From the NCBI GenBank assembly GCA_030411725.1, contig MU839828.1, forward strand, positions 496,001-560,000: a stretch of 64,000 bases of DNA, read 5' to 3'. The notes below the pieces were generated by a model. The model was given only the letters and a program-made list of their open reading frames with translations, searched no databases and was not told the DNA's origin. Below, piece by piece: positions 44,317 to 57,881 of the stretch. Numbering within the stretch: position 1 is the stretch's first letter; every line of letters begins with the position of its first letter. A program made the position numbers and the translations under genes. The stretch comes from Echria macrotheca. Its lineage: Eukaryota > Ascomycota > Sordariomycetes > Sordariales > Schizotheciaceae.

Positions 44317-47221
44317 TTACTTCGTGCCCGACGACTGCTGAACAGCCATCATCAACCGCACCAACCTCTCGACCAATGGCGGCCTCGGCGTCCCCTCATG
44401 ATTCCCACACAAAATCCCAACCACAACCTCCATGACCTTATCCGGCCGCGACAGCGGGATATCCATATCGACCGCCCGACCCTGCGACGTATCGACGCCC
44501 TTGATGTGCGGCATCCCCGTCCCGAACTGCACGAACCGCTGCGTCGCCAACGTCTCGACATCTTCCAGCCCGACCGGCGGCAGTCCCCCACCACCCGCCC
44601 CGTTCGCCCACCGCTCGCCGAGCCGGCCGTCGTCCGAGAGCAGGCCGTACACCCACAGCGCCAGACCGGCGTGGTAAACCATCACGGCCGACGCTTCCTG
44701 AATCGTCTTCTTAGGCATCGCCCTCGCCAGACGCAGCACCTGGCCGGCGTGCCAGATGGCGCGGCGCGCCATCTCGGTATCCGTCCACGCCGCGATGATG
44801 GGCCGGATCGCGCGGGCGGCGTCCGGCCCCTCCATGCCGGCGAAGACGTGGATGTCCTCGAGGGAGGTGTGCAGGTGCAGGAGGATGTGCTCGAGCCGCA
44901 GCGCGAGGCCGCCGTGCTGCAGCGCCGGCTGCGGACCCATGCAAATGCGGAAGTGGTTTAGCAGCCGGAGGAGCTCGTCGCGGCGCGAGGCGAGGAGCAG
45001 GCCGTTCCAGCGGCGCGCGCTGGCTCTCTGCAGAGACTCGAGCTGGCTGTGTTCCCAGCAGAGCGTCCAGGCGCAGGATAGGAAGGCCGAGCGCGCGACG
45101 GCCATGTCCAGCACCGGCGCGTGCGCGAGGAAGCCCTCTGGGTCGTCGAGGTAGTCGACCAGCGCGAGCTTGCGCGGGTTGCAGCCCGAGGGGAACATGG
45201 AGCGCCAGGTGCGCGCGTCGATGGCGGACCACAGGGCTGCGGAGGACGGGAAGGGGAGCGTGAGCTCGGCTGGTGGAATGCAAGGTTTTCCGAGCAGGGT
45301 GAGGGACGAGAAGGAGTCGTGCTGGACGACGCGGTAGACGAGCCGCTTGAAGGACTCGTGGTAGATCCACGTCTGCCAGGCGTTTTCTAGATCCTCGGAT
45401 GCGTCGGCCGACGGGAGTACAGTGTCGGGATACCCCGAGGCCTTCATCTTTCCGTCGCGCCGCAGCATCGTCACCAGGCACATGAGGATGCTCTCGGCGA
45501 TCTCGACCTTGCGGCTCTGTCCGCTCCAAACGCCGATTTCGAGCGTGATCAGGAATGTCTGGAGGAGCTGGAGGTCTCGGATCGTGCTGTTGTCGCTCTC
45601 CCACTGCGTCGGTTATTAGAAAGCGCACTCCGCGAAATGCTTCCGACAAAAAACTCACCAGTCTCGGCAGCGCTACTCGGACACACTCCTGGATCGCGTA
45701 TCCCAGCTTCGACAGCGTCGGATCGCCCGTCAGAATCGCGCCGGCAGCCGCCATGGCCGCCAACAACTCGGGCCGCTTCTCGTTGGGATCGAAGGTCGCG
45801 GCGTGGATGAACGAGTCTGTCTGCGCAATGGGCGACGTCAGATAGAACTGGACGAGTATATCCAGCAGCTCGACTGTCGGGAACGACTCGATCGCCAGCG
45901 GCAGGTTCTCCGGCCTGCAGTGCGTCACCACGACCGTCACGATCTTGTCGCGCGCCGCCACCAGCAGCTTCGCGCGCGTCGCCCGCTTCTCCAGCGGGAT
46001 GCGCGTCTCGGGCGATCCGATCTGCGACGAGCTCGAGGGGAGGGATAGGTTGATTTCCTCGGCGGCGCCGTGGTCGTCCGAGCTCGGCCGGAATCGCCAG
46101 TACGCCTGGCGTATCGTCTCGGCGCACAGTGATGCTCTCTCGCTTGCGTCGCTTCCACCGCCGCCGGCGCCGTGGTCGCCTGCTATTCGGTCCGGCGCGT
46201 GGGTGTACTCTAACCGTTGGTGTTGTTGGCCTGCTGCTTCCCAGACGAACGGGACGTGCTGGTTGTATTGTTCAAGGAACTGGAGGTCCATGTCGTTGAG
46301 GTCTAGCGAAGTCGAGAGGTCAAAGTCCTGCGACCCGAACCACGACCAGTGGCCCGGCATCAACGCGGCGTCCGAGTGCAGGGGGAACAGTTGGTGGTTC
46401 GCATCAGCAGCATGGAGCCCTGTCTCACCGTCAGTTGTTACCCCATCGACCTCAGAAGGAGAGGTAAGTACGATACCCTGCATGGCCTGCAAAGGAATGT
46501 TCATGTCACCCGGCATGGCGCCGATGCCATTCGGCCGCCCGACATCTGGACGAACAAAGCTTGGCTGCTGCGGGATCCCCGGCGCGCTGCTCGTCCCATG
46601 GTGGACACCGCCAGGACTACGGTCGATACCACCCTGGACCGGGGTCTCCGGGGAATGCTCCGAGACGATGCGCAGCTTGGACGGCGTCCAGATGCAGTCG
46701 ATGGCCCGTTCGACGCAGCGCTGGCACGGCTTCTTCTCGGTGCAGCGCAGGTGGTTTGCCGCACACGCCCGGCATGCCTGCGAGACGCGGTCGGGCGCAT
46801 CCCGGAGGACCCGGGAGTGGTGCTGGCCCGACTGCTGCGCGTTGGTCGACAGGCCATGCGCGACGAGGTGGCGCCGGAGGAGGTCCCTAGTCCCGGTGGT
46901 CCCGCGTCAGAAAGCAGATACACTTGACGAAAGTCAACAAAACTTACGTGCGTCCAAAGGACTTGGTACAAATGTGACATTGGTACGGCTTGGACTGCGT
47001 ATCTATCAGGGGGAATGGCACGTTAGCCATACCGACCGTCGGGAGCACGCCGGAAGGGGGAGGTCGATAAGGGGACAGGAGTGCTCACGGGAACGGACGT
47101 GTCGGGATAAATGATCCAGTCGGGAGTAGTGGTTCTTGCAGAGTCCGCACTGGAACATACCCGACCGACTCGAGCTGCCGCTGCCGCCGCCGGGGGCCGT
47201 CTTGTGCTGCGTCGAAGCCAT
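44317..47221 (-). CDS. Transcription factor: two C2H2 fingers, Zn2Cys6 cluster and fungal-specific TF domain
   Basis: Exons 47221-47089, 47002-46948, 46886-45659 and 45603-44317; introns 86, 61 and 55 bp. All phases close to 900 residues. Finger 1 is C25-x2-C28-x12-H41-x3-H45; finger 2 is C53-x2-C56-x12-H69-x3-H73, and both need introns 1 and 2 removed to be complete. The Zn2Cys6 cluster follows at 101-127 (C-x2-C-x6-C-x5-C-x2-C-x6-C) with ACRACAANHLRC. A long disordered region leads into an all-helical Fungal_trans-type domain (about 350-800) with LPLAIESFPTVELLDILVQF. Such dual-class regulators are nuclear; target genes are not evident here. Frame closure over four exons makes the model strong. 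Confidence 0.92.
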
Positions 47222-50200
47222 GGGGTCGGATATGCCGGTCAGCCCGCGTCGCGCTGTGCCCTCCCTCTCTGCCTGCCTGCCTGAGCCTGCTTGGCACAGC
47301 TGCTGTGTGTCTTCGGGAGATGTGGAGGCTGCTGGGGGACACAACCTTAGTAGTGTACCTTGGGGTAGGGAAGGTGGAGGAGACAAACGAGACGCGAGCG
47401 GTCCCGGTGCTTGCTTGCTTGCGGCGGCCGGGAGCGGAAAGTAAAACAACGTTTTTTTGTGCAACGCCAAGACCGACTTCAGGCGCGACGAGTTGCCCTG
47501 TTTGCGCCTGCAAAATGGAATGGGACCGGAAGATGCCGCCGCCAGCAGCCGGGCAAAGGAACCAAGTCCTGATCTGGACAGGTAACCACTCCAGTCTTGT
47601 CTCTCTCGCGACCATGCACCCCGCAAAAAGAGGTTCGGCTGGGTAAGGATGGGGGTGGTTAACCGACTCGAAAAAAGCCAATTTGATCGGCTCCTCCACC
47701 ACCCGGCAGAATGTAGACGAAACACCAATGAAAGGGCGCCGTGTTGATTATGTTCCCCTCCACCTCCCGGGGGTTGTTATTGTTGCAAGTCCACGGCAGC
47801 GGACATTTTTGCGATTCGGAGCGGATCAAGGTTTTATGGGGAATTGTTGTAAAACGCTACCAAGTTTTGCCTCCAGGTAAATGGTAAAAAGAGTCGCCCG
47901 TTCTGGTTCTCAGGGGTAAGGTAGTGGACATGTAACCAATCGACGCCACGGTCCGATGTTGGGGGGCGGCGAAGCATTACTTGTGGCGCTGTTGGGCGTG
48001 TTTCGAACCATTAAATTGTACTTTGGGGCTTTGCCGTTTTCTTGCGCGGAAGTTATAACTTTCTCTGGGACGACGTGGGGAAAAAGGTTCTGTAGGAAAA
48101 AAAAAAAATTCTATGCATAAGTCCTGAAACGCCGCACCGACTGCCAGGGCCCGGGCGGGCGGATGAAGGATAATGTTCCAGAATGACGGGCAGCATCACG
48201 CAAAGAGACGGGAATTACTTTTATTTTTAGATGCAAAGAAAGGGAGGATCTTAAATGCCTATAATATCCCGCAATCTCTTTACAAGTCCCGGGTTCATTT
48301 GGGACAGACGTCATGGAAGATTGTTACAGGTGCTTCGACTGCTTTGACAGCACGTCTGACGGCTCTGACGGGAGATAGCCTGAGCGCCGTGCAGCAGCTT
48401 GCAGCGTCTGATGTATGGAGGTATGGGGAAAGGGAATTTAACCACCACACACGTCACAGTGGATACATTGGATATATAGGTGATATGTTTTGGTTTGAGG
48501 GGTAAACATGGCTGTGGGGGCATAATTCGCCCTGATGATGGTGCGGGAAGATGAAAGCATGTTGTGACTGTTGGAGTTTGTCAGACGCCACAGGAACAGC
48601 TCGGTGGACGGTGGATCATTTACACCGAGACGGGCGAGTTGTCTCCGGAGATCGATGGAAGTAGATGTGGTGCAGATCGGGATCGAAGACGGCATGTGGA
48701 CGGGTGGATGTTCGGTGGTCGGACTGGAGTCTGCGCTCCATGGAAGGTATCGTTATGGATAGGTCGGGGGACGATGGGAAATCTGGGTGGAACCTCTTGT
48801 CTCTTCGAAGTGATCCTTACCTTACCTTATAGACTTCCTCATCTTGTGGGGATATTTATCTAGACAGCTCGGGGTTAGATGCGCATCGCGCGGAAGACAA
48901 GTCCATGTAAGACCTGTAAACAACAGGTCGATAGGAGACTTCGCACTACCTTTCGCCCCACCGTTTGTTCGGTCTCGATATCGACTTTCGGGATCCCCGA
49001 TCGGGTTCGCCAGGAGGATTCTGCGCGATCAACCCGATGGCGCGGATGAACGCGTCGATCATGGGGCTTCCGACCCCCCCTGAAACCAGGTCTTGGCAGT
49101 CATGATCTCCGCCCCTTGAGGGTGCACCAACACTGCGTCGAGAGATATACGTAAGCGCTTTTTTTGTTGCGCAATGGGCGGACGGTATTTTGGCTGGGCC
49201 ACGACGCAGTGGTTACCAGGTCGGGTTGGGTTATACCTCGGTGAAGTTGCTGGCGTGAGTTTCGTCGCGAGGTCCACTCCGCTGTGTCGGAGTGTTAGAC
49301 CACGAATGGGTATTGTTGCATTTTTGAATAGAAGAGGGCGCTGTGGAATATATCGAGATATGGAAATGGAATCGCTTTCAGGAGGAGGAAAGATGTAGGG
49401 GTGGTGGCGAACGTGGTATCGAATCGGTGGGAGCGGAACGGCGTCATGGCCCCGGTACGGAGGATTCTACTTCGCAGCGTCACTTGATACTGGGTATGAG
49501 GAGGGCAGACGGGTTTGCTCGCCATCAAATTGCAGGCCTCTCGATGATGGATTCGGAATTCCGAGCCGACGACGGTACTGTCTAGCATGTCAGTTCGTTA
49601 GATGAGACTGTCGGGGCGGGATGGAGTAGTTGTGATAGGTTACATCCTTTTAGGTCTCCTCGGATCGATGGAGGAAGAGTTGGCTGGCTCGCGGGATCTC
49701 TGTGACCAGAGTGAAGGGATGCAGCAAATTTTCGACGAGTGGTTGAGAATTACGATTAAGGATCGCGGAATGTGCGGCGTAATCAGTACCTACCTAGTTT
49801 CATTAGGTGCAGTGAGGACATGTCTGCTAATGAATGCACCTGCTTCATGACCCATTTACTGCCGAGTGGGTGAGATTTGGGATCAGGTGCCCCGGCTCAT
49901 ATTGGCTTCATGATCTTTCACGTAGTCCGTAGTCTTCAAAGCTAATTTCCACCGGTTGTCACGACGATATGTTCTCCTAAACCCCAAACTCAAAGCGGAA
50001 AATATAAACATAACCGATAAGTGCGGGAAGATGTTGATCGCGAGCAGCTAGACCAGCTCGAACCACCAATAGCATGCTCCTGATCATATTACTTGTCATG
50101 CTCGCCGTGTGCGCTGTCAAACACGTACACCCGTCCCCCGGGAATCCAAGCAGAAGTCCACGTCTCAGCATCGAGCCATCCTGAGCACAAGGCTGAAGAA

Positions 50201-50605
50201 CACTCCCTCAGGGGACCCATCACGCCTCGAACATGAAGTTAAAGAGACCTGCGCACAACCCCTGACCCCTGCGTTATGCAGCAATGGAAGAAAACGTATC
50301 TTGACCTCCAGATCCTACATGATGCCGTGGTTTTGTATTGGTCCCAGCGATAAGCTACGGGCGGTTGGCTCTCGAGACTGACAAACAGGTGTTGCTTCGG
50401 GCAGTCAACCCTGCACAGAAGAACATGGTTGTATGGGAATACTCTCCATGCAAGAAGAATTTTCAGGTAACCGAGCAAGAACGAGGCTTATACCTGGAAT
50501 ATTCCTGAAAACATTTCCTTGGTCACCACCACATTCTTCCACGGGGGTGGGGGTTAGGGGTCCCGGCTGTTTTACTGCCTTTACTTTTCGGGTAACGAAA
50601 CGGAG

Positions 50606-50779
50606 GTGGAGGGTACGCGAAACTTTTCGGCGACGGCAACGACCGTGCGAAGCGCTGGACGATTTTTTTTGGCATGACTAATCAAGGAATCCAGGTAGAG
50701 GTGACGTAAAAAAAGCTGAGGTGGAGGGTACGCAGAAAAGGAAGAGTGTACGTGAAAAGGTAAGGATGTGGAGGGTACG
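50606..50779. repeat. Three GTGGAGGGTACG copies plus diverged relatives
   Basis: Perfect copies lie at 50606-50617, 50721-50732 and 50768-50779; looser relatives (GGTAGAGGTGACG, AGAGTGTACG) lie between them. Inverted copies occur at 59403-59434 inside the 703-residue protein gene. Confidence 0.8.
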
Positions 50780-51912
50780 GCCAAGTGCAATGTTTCCAGC
50801 ACAGACAACCGTTTGATAGCTCGTACCAGCAATTTGGGACCCTCCCTCCATAAGAATAAAAACCTGCCAGAGACATGATTCCCTGGCGGACCGGCATGGG
50901 TGACAGAATGGCTTGTTTGTGAACTGAGCTTCAAGGGCCCCAGCCTTTATCAAGGCATCTAAGGCCAAGACATAATCCGTTCGAACCAGTAGACAGCCCC
51001 TTCCTCAGGAAAGGTAATCACATGGTTCTGGCAAACAATATGCGCTGGCCCTGCATGGTGGCGGCTGTTGGTTTTGGCTGAGGAGGTGTTGTGGGTTGGG
51101 TGCCTTAGCCCCTACACCGCATATCTTCCATCTTGGACCTTCCAGCCTTTTCCACCTTCCCGCACATCACATCACTAGGTACCATAGACCAGATGGTCTA
51201 GAGATCGGTTCACCCACATACGCCCATCAGGAGGTCTTGGATCGCCATGAGTAGCTAATGATGGTAGCATATCTGCGCATGGGTGTCTGTGTTCAAGTTT
51301 GTTTCGCCGACAGGTTGCTGATGTTGAAGCAAAGCAGACATTTGAGACAACCACCAAGGGCTGCATTTTTTAAGGTTTGCCTTGCGGACTAATTCCTGCA
51401 ATGCGCTATGGTTACGTCATCACACACAGATAGCACCGTGCTTAGCACTGCCATGTCCCGAGCTGGTAATATAAGGAACCTAGTCGACCATCCAGGGGAC
51501 TGCCATTTCAGATACCTTAGTTGGAAGCACAAACACGCTTCAGCGTCTTAAGACTAGGCCAGCCGGTGTTTTGTTGACATATCTGCGCTGAGAGATGAAT
51601 CATCGACTTGGCAAAGGCCAATTTTCAGATTTGCCGGAGTCTAAAATCTTGTCTTGCTATTATCTGGCAAGCTAAACATTGGATCGGATAAAAATAGGTA
51701 AACTGGTCATAGCGCAATGAGCGAACATGCGGGACGACAACGTGTGTGTGTGTCCAAGGAAGGTAATGGTTTGAACCGGCATCAATTCTGCACGATAGCT
51801 CCAATCCTAGGTCACGGTTCGAGGCAAGCAGTCACCCTAGAAAAAAATCATGTGAAAAGTGACTGCGGTGCTCGGCCGGGAGTCCGTCCCGCGTCCAACC
51901 CCGCTGTACGAA

Positions 51913-51939
51913 CCGAAGCTAGTATCTTGAAAGCTTCGG
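51913..51939. repeat. 8-bp perfect inverted repeat (hairpin)
   Basis: CCGAAGCT at 51913-51920 and AGCTTCGG at 51932-51939 are separated by 11 bases. There is no adjacent coding sequence, so no role is assigned. Confidence 0.6.
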
Positions 51940-54900
51940 CCCGAAGTTTTTCGCGAGAACCGATTCGCACGAGAATGAGTTTGTCGTGATGAGGCAACTG
52001 GCCAAACCTGCAAATGAAAAAGCCTTAATAAATTAGTCGAAGAATATAAGCAGCTAGAAAAAGCTAAGAGTTGTCGGTAGGTCCTAACAAATATTGGCCA
52101 TGACGATGCAGATGAACTGGCATTTCCCAGGCGCTTTCTCGCTCACCGTTCTGTTTTTAAGTTGCTTGAAGGCTACCGCCGTAGATGCCAGCTATAAAAA
52201 AGGTGAACACATACCTGCCCCCTTCGACTCCAACCGACAAAGCCGTTGCTGCTTAGTTCTAAAGTCTCGAAGCCACACAGGCATCGACCGATCTCTCTCA
52301 AGTTTCTCTCGCGAAGGGTCTGCAACCTACTAAACTCGGCTAGTAAAGGGGGAGTTGCTTTGTTGCATATGGGAATTTGCGCGCCATGTGAACCGGGAGC
52401 CGGAACCGGAGCCGAAGTCGGAGTCGGAGTCGGACTCAGAGGGGAGACGGGAGAGGGGAAGGGAGGCGGACTGTTAGATCTCTTTTTCACTCATCAGACA
52501 GTTTCATGCTCTCACATGCTGTTGGTTCCAAAAATAAAGAGGATGTCTCGCCTCACTGTAGGATTTGTCTTTGCTCACTGTAATTTCAAAAAATCCCCAT
52601 ACACAACCCTAACCCCGACAAAAACACACCCCAAAAGGTACATTCACTCAATCGCCCACCAAAAATTCTGCCGCCCTGCCCACCGACCATTACAACAGCA
52701 ACAACCTTTCAACTACGCGCACCCACACGAAGCCATCGCGACCCTCGCAGCTGCTGCGCTGCTATCGCAAAGGTAAGGGCAATTAAATCATACTACATTT
52801 GCCGTAATTAACCGCCTGACAAAGAACTTGTCGCTTCGGGTTTCGAGTGAGACTGAGTGAAACTCAGGCCGCGCTGACGCGCCGAACGACGCGACGGGGG
52901 TAGCATGGGCTCTTCGAGTCGCAAATGAGGCCAAAACCATGGATTCGGTTTGTAAGAAGTGAAATACTTCTGGGCTCATTTTGGCAAAAGGGCACAACAG
53001 CTCTGCGGCAAGGCCGCCATATCCTCCGAGAGACCGAGACCAACACCTCAGTGGGACGGTCCGGTCTGGCCTTACTCCGCCACGCCGAGGACAACGTGTT
53101 GTCGTGCGAGTGGCGTTTTTTCTCAGCTTGAGATGTAAGTCCGGATTATTGTATCGATACGAAACAAGTACCCGACCACACTCGTGACCCGTTTTTGGTT
53201 CTCCCACCGGCATGAACACTGCGTGAGCTAGAGTTCAAGGAATGAGTTTTGGCCGCCGGAAACGTGTCGGGGTATGTCAGTATGCTTCATCTGCAGTGAG
53301 GCATGGCTACGGGGTTGGGCGCCGTTTTGATCAACCCAGTGAAAACCACGCGACCGGCCTTAGCTTCTGGTTCAGACAAACAGCCACCCGGGATCCAACC
53401 TGTCCACTACATCAACGGTCGTCAGCACTGCAGGTGGATCGCGTGTGAACTGAATACTTATGAACTAGTGAGGGCGAAGCGGTTCCGCCCTCCCCTTGGT
53501 TGCGGCCGACAAAATACCTACAGTACAATCCAGGTCAGAGACCTTGCCAGAGCCCTTGTACTGGCGTTTTCCAGCTGAATCAATTGGTGTAAAACCCCTG
53601 CCTTATCCCTGTCTGAATACCACGCTAACAATCATTCAGGGTTGGTATTGTAAAATGCTCTGGGCGGGAGCGTCCTCTTTTTCTCAACCATCCAACCAAG
53701 CAATCCCAATGTTTACCGCCAAAGTCTCCGAATGACACCCGCGGTAAGAATTATTTTGATAATACTCCGTCGAAGTGTGTCATTAGCAGTTGTCATCTGA
53801 CCCATGATCCGAATTCGGGCCGGACAGCGAAAGATCTGATAATCCTGTGGTCGGAGGTCTTTTGTCATCGTCCTGAACCCCCCATCCTGACCCACGGGGA
53901 GATACTTTCAGCGCCAGGGGCTCCAGCCCGCCAGGGAAGTCGCAGAGGATCAGCGACCCGGAGAATCGGGAACGACGTCGAAGATTTCGAAAACGAGGTA
54001 CCGATCACAGAATGCGACCTAGTCAGCGCAAAAATCCAGGAGTTCTTGGCCCTTACTTTCCGGCATTCCTCCCTATATCTTAGGCCTATGTCCATAACCG
54101 ACAAACTGGCGGGGAACGCATCGGCAATGATCGTCGCCATAGCGGCAAATTTCCGGGGCAGCTAAGGCTTAGATGTCTATCGCCTGGCCTCCCATTCGCA
54201 ATCGCGCAAACTGTTGCAAAGGCTATTGCGAAGACCATTATAATTAGCGTCGCAAGGACGATGGCCGGTGGTTGCAGTGGCCAGTGGTTGCAATGTATGT
54301 TGGTGCCGCGCGACAATACGTGGTGATTCAAGGGTTCCCTATTCCAGAACGTCCCGTAAATGGGAAAAGGCTGCGGTAGTCTGTTACGGCGGGGGGGGGG
54401 TACTGAGATATCGCGCACTCACCTCCCACCCCTCTCCTCTCATCCGTCTCCTCCCATCCGTTTCCTCCCATCCGTTTCCTCACACGGCCCTTCGTCCGCG
54501 TCCATCCACAACGAGTCCTATGGCAAGAGCTGACACACAGGAGCACACGAGTACACGTCGGTTACCGTCCATAACCGCGAATCCACCTCACAATCGAAGC
54601 CGATAATCGATCTACCCGTCCCGACTACACCGCGAGACACAGCAAGAAAAGAAAGGGAAAGGGAGAGCAAGTGACGACGCCGTAGGGTCCACAAAATCCA
54701 CGGCAAGAACAAGGGGTATCGGACAAAACAAACTCGCCAGAAAAGGCTAGGATTGTGATCCGGAGCTTCATGGCTAGCTGGTTCATATCTGGTTCCCACC
54801 GTGCTTCGGCGGCGGCTACTAGTATCGAGTCAACCGCGTCGTGTCAGGGAGAGGGAATGGTGGAAACATAGTTCGACTTTTCGGCGATAGCAGAGGGGGA

Positions 54901-57881
54901 GGCATACGGCTGTGATAGAGGTCATCGGACCTTCCAACCCTCAGGACGGAGACTACGAACAGGGCACTAATGTTTGATCATGATCTCTCACGCATTACAC
55001 AGATACAGCAGTAGATCATATGCGTACCCACGTCGCCGTGAACCTCTCTATGTGGTGAGTTACATTCAGCAAGGGGGGAAGTGAATCCCTCGGTTTGCTT
55101 TCGGTCCTGCCCACGATAGCTTGAATCAAGGAGACACAAGGGGCGCGGACTTCGGTGACGCCTTGACCGGCGGTGCGGCAGCAGCGGTCGGGGTAGGTGG
55201 CGCCGCGACGGATGGGCCCCGTCTCCCAGCTTCTGCCACATTCACCACCATTAATCCCAGTGCCATGGATTCTTCCCTGTTGTTTTCCTCCTCCGTGGAA
55301 CCTCCTTCGTGACCGGCCCTGCGTTTACTCGCTGCGTGAGCCAGGCCCGCACTTGGGCACAAATCCTGTCCTTTGGAGCTGGAAGCTCTGCACACCTATC
55401 CGATAACCCTTCTGTAACCCCGCTCCGTGGCAACGTCGATCAACACTCTGATGACCTGGATCCAGTCGCCTGGATCTTGCGTCCCCGGCCTGGGCCGACT
55501 GGCCGGCCTGACACGACCACTCTACCCTCTTTTCCGCTGGCAGTTGTACTGTCCTAGTCTCTGTACTCTGCCACCTTTGACCCCTTTTACTCTTTCTACT
55601 GATCTTCCATTCTAGAGCTACTATTACAGTCGGCAGACAACATCATATCACCTGTATTATGACATGCTGGTGCCACCTTCATGCTACATTTACGCATCCC
55701 ATCGACCCGAACAGTCTCCCCGACAGTCCCACGTTTTCCAAGCAGTTATATGGGGTACCAGCCAGCCATATCCCCCGTCCTGAGTCTTCCGCCATATCCT
55801 CCATGGTAAGTCTTCCTCCCTGTTTCTTTCACCCCAATCTGCGGGAATATCTTGTCGATATTTTCCCCCGTCTTGGCGGAAACTTCAAGAAACGGACAGT
55901 CAGCCGTCGGCTGCTGGCCGTTCGGACCATCACCGTCTTCCAGACCACGATCGACCCCGAATCATGGCAGCCGTCTTTTCTCCTTACGACTTCGACCTGT
56001 GAGTATCCCCTCGTTATCTAACCTCGTCCTACACACTTGAATCTCACGACTACGATCTCCCCTTCTGTAAGTATATTATTTTGGTTTCTCAGATCCCCCT
56101 TCCTCCCTCACTCCTCCGTTCAGGAGATACTCTTGGACGCCTCGTCTGACCTTGCCGTTATCTGATGTGGAGATCGCTAACGGAGGCCAGCAGGATAGTC
56201 ATGGACTCCACTGGAACAGCAGGCGGGCTTCGACCACAGCAGGCCCCGATGAGGACACGAATCCTGCATGGCTACCTACTCACGCCACGTCATATCACTC
56301 GCAGTCACGGCCCACAGGCTCCGTGCCCCCTTTCCTCCGCTCTTCGACTACATAAGGGCCGGATGAGTGCGGAAACGTTGGCCGCCTTGGCCGTGGGGGC
56401 CGACGTCTTCACAGTCAGAACGGGTAAGTTGTGACGCTTCAGGGCGGCAATAGAGAAACTAATATCAAAATAGAGATTTTAGTGTATTCCAACATACCTG
56501 AGCTTGCCACAGGTCTAGTCACCCGCACCAAAGTCACTAGAGAAACCACAGGAACGTCGCAGTCTGTACTAAAGGGCATCGGCAGCGCAGCTTGCTTAGC
56601 ATTCCAGCACTTGGGTCTCACCGAGGAGTCATGAAGAGAAGCTAATGATAATCTTTCTAGCGGCCATCAAGACGGCCTGGGCGGCACTGTGACTTGCAAG
56701 CGAACCTTCCAGATGCGCTTCTTTTCCGGGTTTTGTTCTCTTCTTTTTATTCTTTTTTTTTCCTTTTTTTTCTTGTGCAGGTCCACCCATTCTAAGGCCC
56801 TCAAGGTGTCGAGGGCAAACAGGCACCCTATTGATGTATCCATACGCACTTAATAGCTTCATCAATTTGAATCAGTTGCCAGCAAGTAAACAAAGAAATG
56901 TGAAGTGGTGACATCAGTTGGCGCGCACTAGCAGCGCTGGTGACCACTAGCCGTCCATCGTGATCACTGACTCGCCACACGTTTATTACAAGTCCACGAT
57001 CTTGTAGCCTTGCTGCTAGTCCTACGGCGCCATCTCGCCGTGGATGCCTGTGACATGTCCGGTCTACTAGATCTTATCTACATCGTATGACCTACACAGC
57101 AACTCACGCGCTGTGCGCCTCGCCTGGCAAGTGCCCGCGGCTGGTTAGCGGCGAACGCTACCTCCGCCGCTTTCCCCTCGGCGCTGCCGGGGCGTGCACC
57201 GTGACGTCCGCCTCTAAAGCTGCCATCGCTGAGTCCCACGGCTAGAATAAAGCTTAGGTACGCGGGCCGTTTAGTGAGGGAGGACACACGCTCACACCTT
57301 GGAGCGGCATTTGTAATTTGCTGTGGGAGAGTTAAGCCAGAGAGATCATGTCTTGCCTGTGTGCGAGATGATTTTGGTTCCATGTATTAGACTTTTAGCT
57401 ACCCGACAGAAAGCCATCAGCTGATATGCGTTAGAGATCTCAACGGAGGAGGAGATAGGGGGAGGTGAAGTCAATACAAGCTTTGCCAGCAGCACGCGTG
57501 CCATGGTTCAAGTCCGTGAGCTTAGTGCACCCAAAAAAAAAGTCCCGGAGGGCCTAGTAGGTATGGAAACCAAATCAGGCATGCCCGAAGACAACCACGT
57601 CGACGGTCTAAAGCAAGCGAGACTAAACTAGCCTAAAGCTAAGAGCATCGTGCAAAACAATCTCAATAATGTAACAAAGTGCTTGTGAATGCTCTCAGAA
57701 GCTTGTATTTAAAGACGGTCTACCCAGGTATTGTCCCCATTCCCTCAACCCTCCTCATCACATCAAGCCATCTCTTCTCTCACCGATCGCCTCCGGATAT
57801 TGGCCTTACAAATTCGGACCTCTTTTTCCACACACACAATATCCTCCCAACCAACGTGCCCTTTCTCGAGCGTATTTCGCA

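Larger units (their letters stand above)
47222..57881. other. Gene-poor 10.7-kb region
   Basis: No gene could be supported on either strand; open frames stay under about 180 codons and overlap antisense frames. It contains homopolymer runs (A-run near 48100), the GTGGAGGGTACG repeats at 50.6-50.8 kb and a short hairpin at 51913-51939. A CT-rich stretch at 55.5-56.1 kb has several good splice-like signals (GTAAGT near 55806, GTGAGT near 55996) but no recognisable product. No transposase, integrase or reverse-transcriptase motif was seen. The 5' part is upstream sequence of the transcription factor gene. Confidence 0.5.

Noticed and set aside
46440..46491. 52-bp intron-like segment (GTACTT...GACAG) inside the transcription factor gene
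   Set aside because: Removing it would break the reading frame that otherwise runs unbroken across the exon.
49295..49588. 97-codon minus-strand frame
   Set aside because: A plus-strand frame of similar length overlaps it; no domain or splice support.
55740..56640. Possible multi-intron gene with several GTAAGT/GTGAGT donors
   Set aside because: No combination of exons gave a recognisable or convincingly long protein.
57505..57530. T-arm-like GGTTCAAGTCC, possible tRNA
   Set aside because: A five-pair T stem can be drawn, but no matching acceptor stem, D arm or anticodon arm lies at the right distance upstream.
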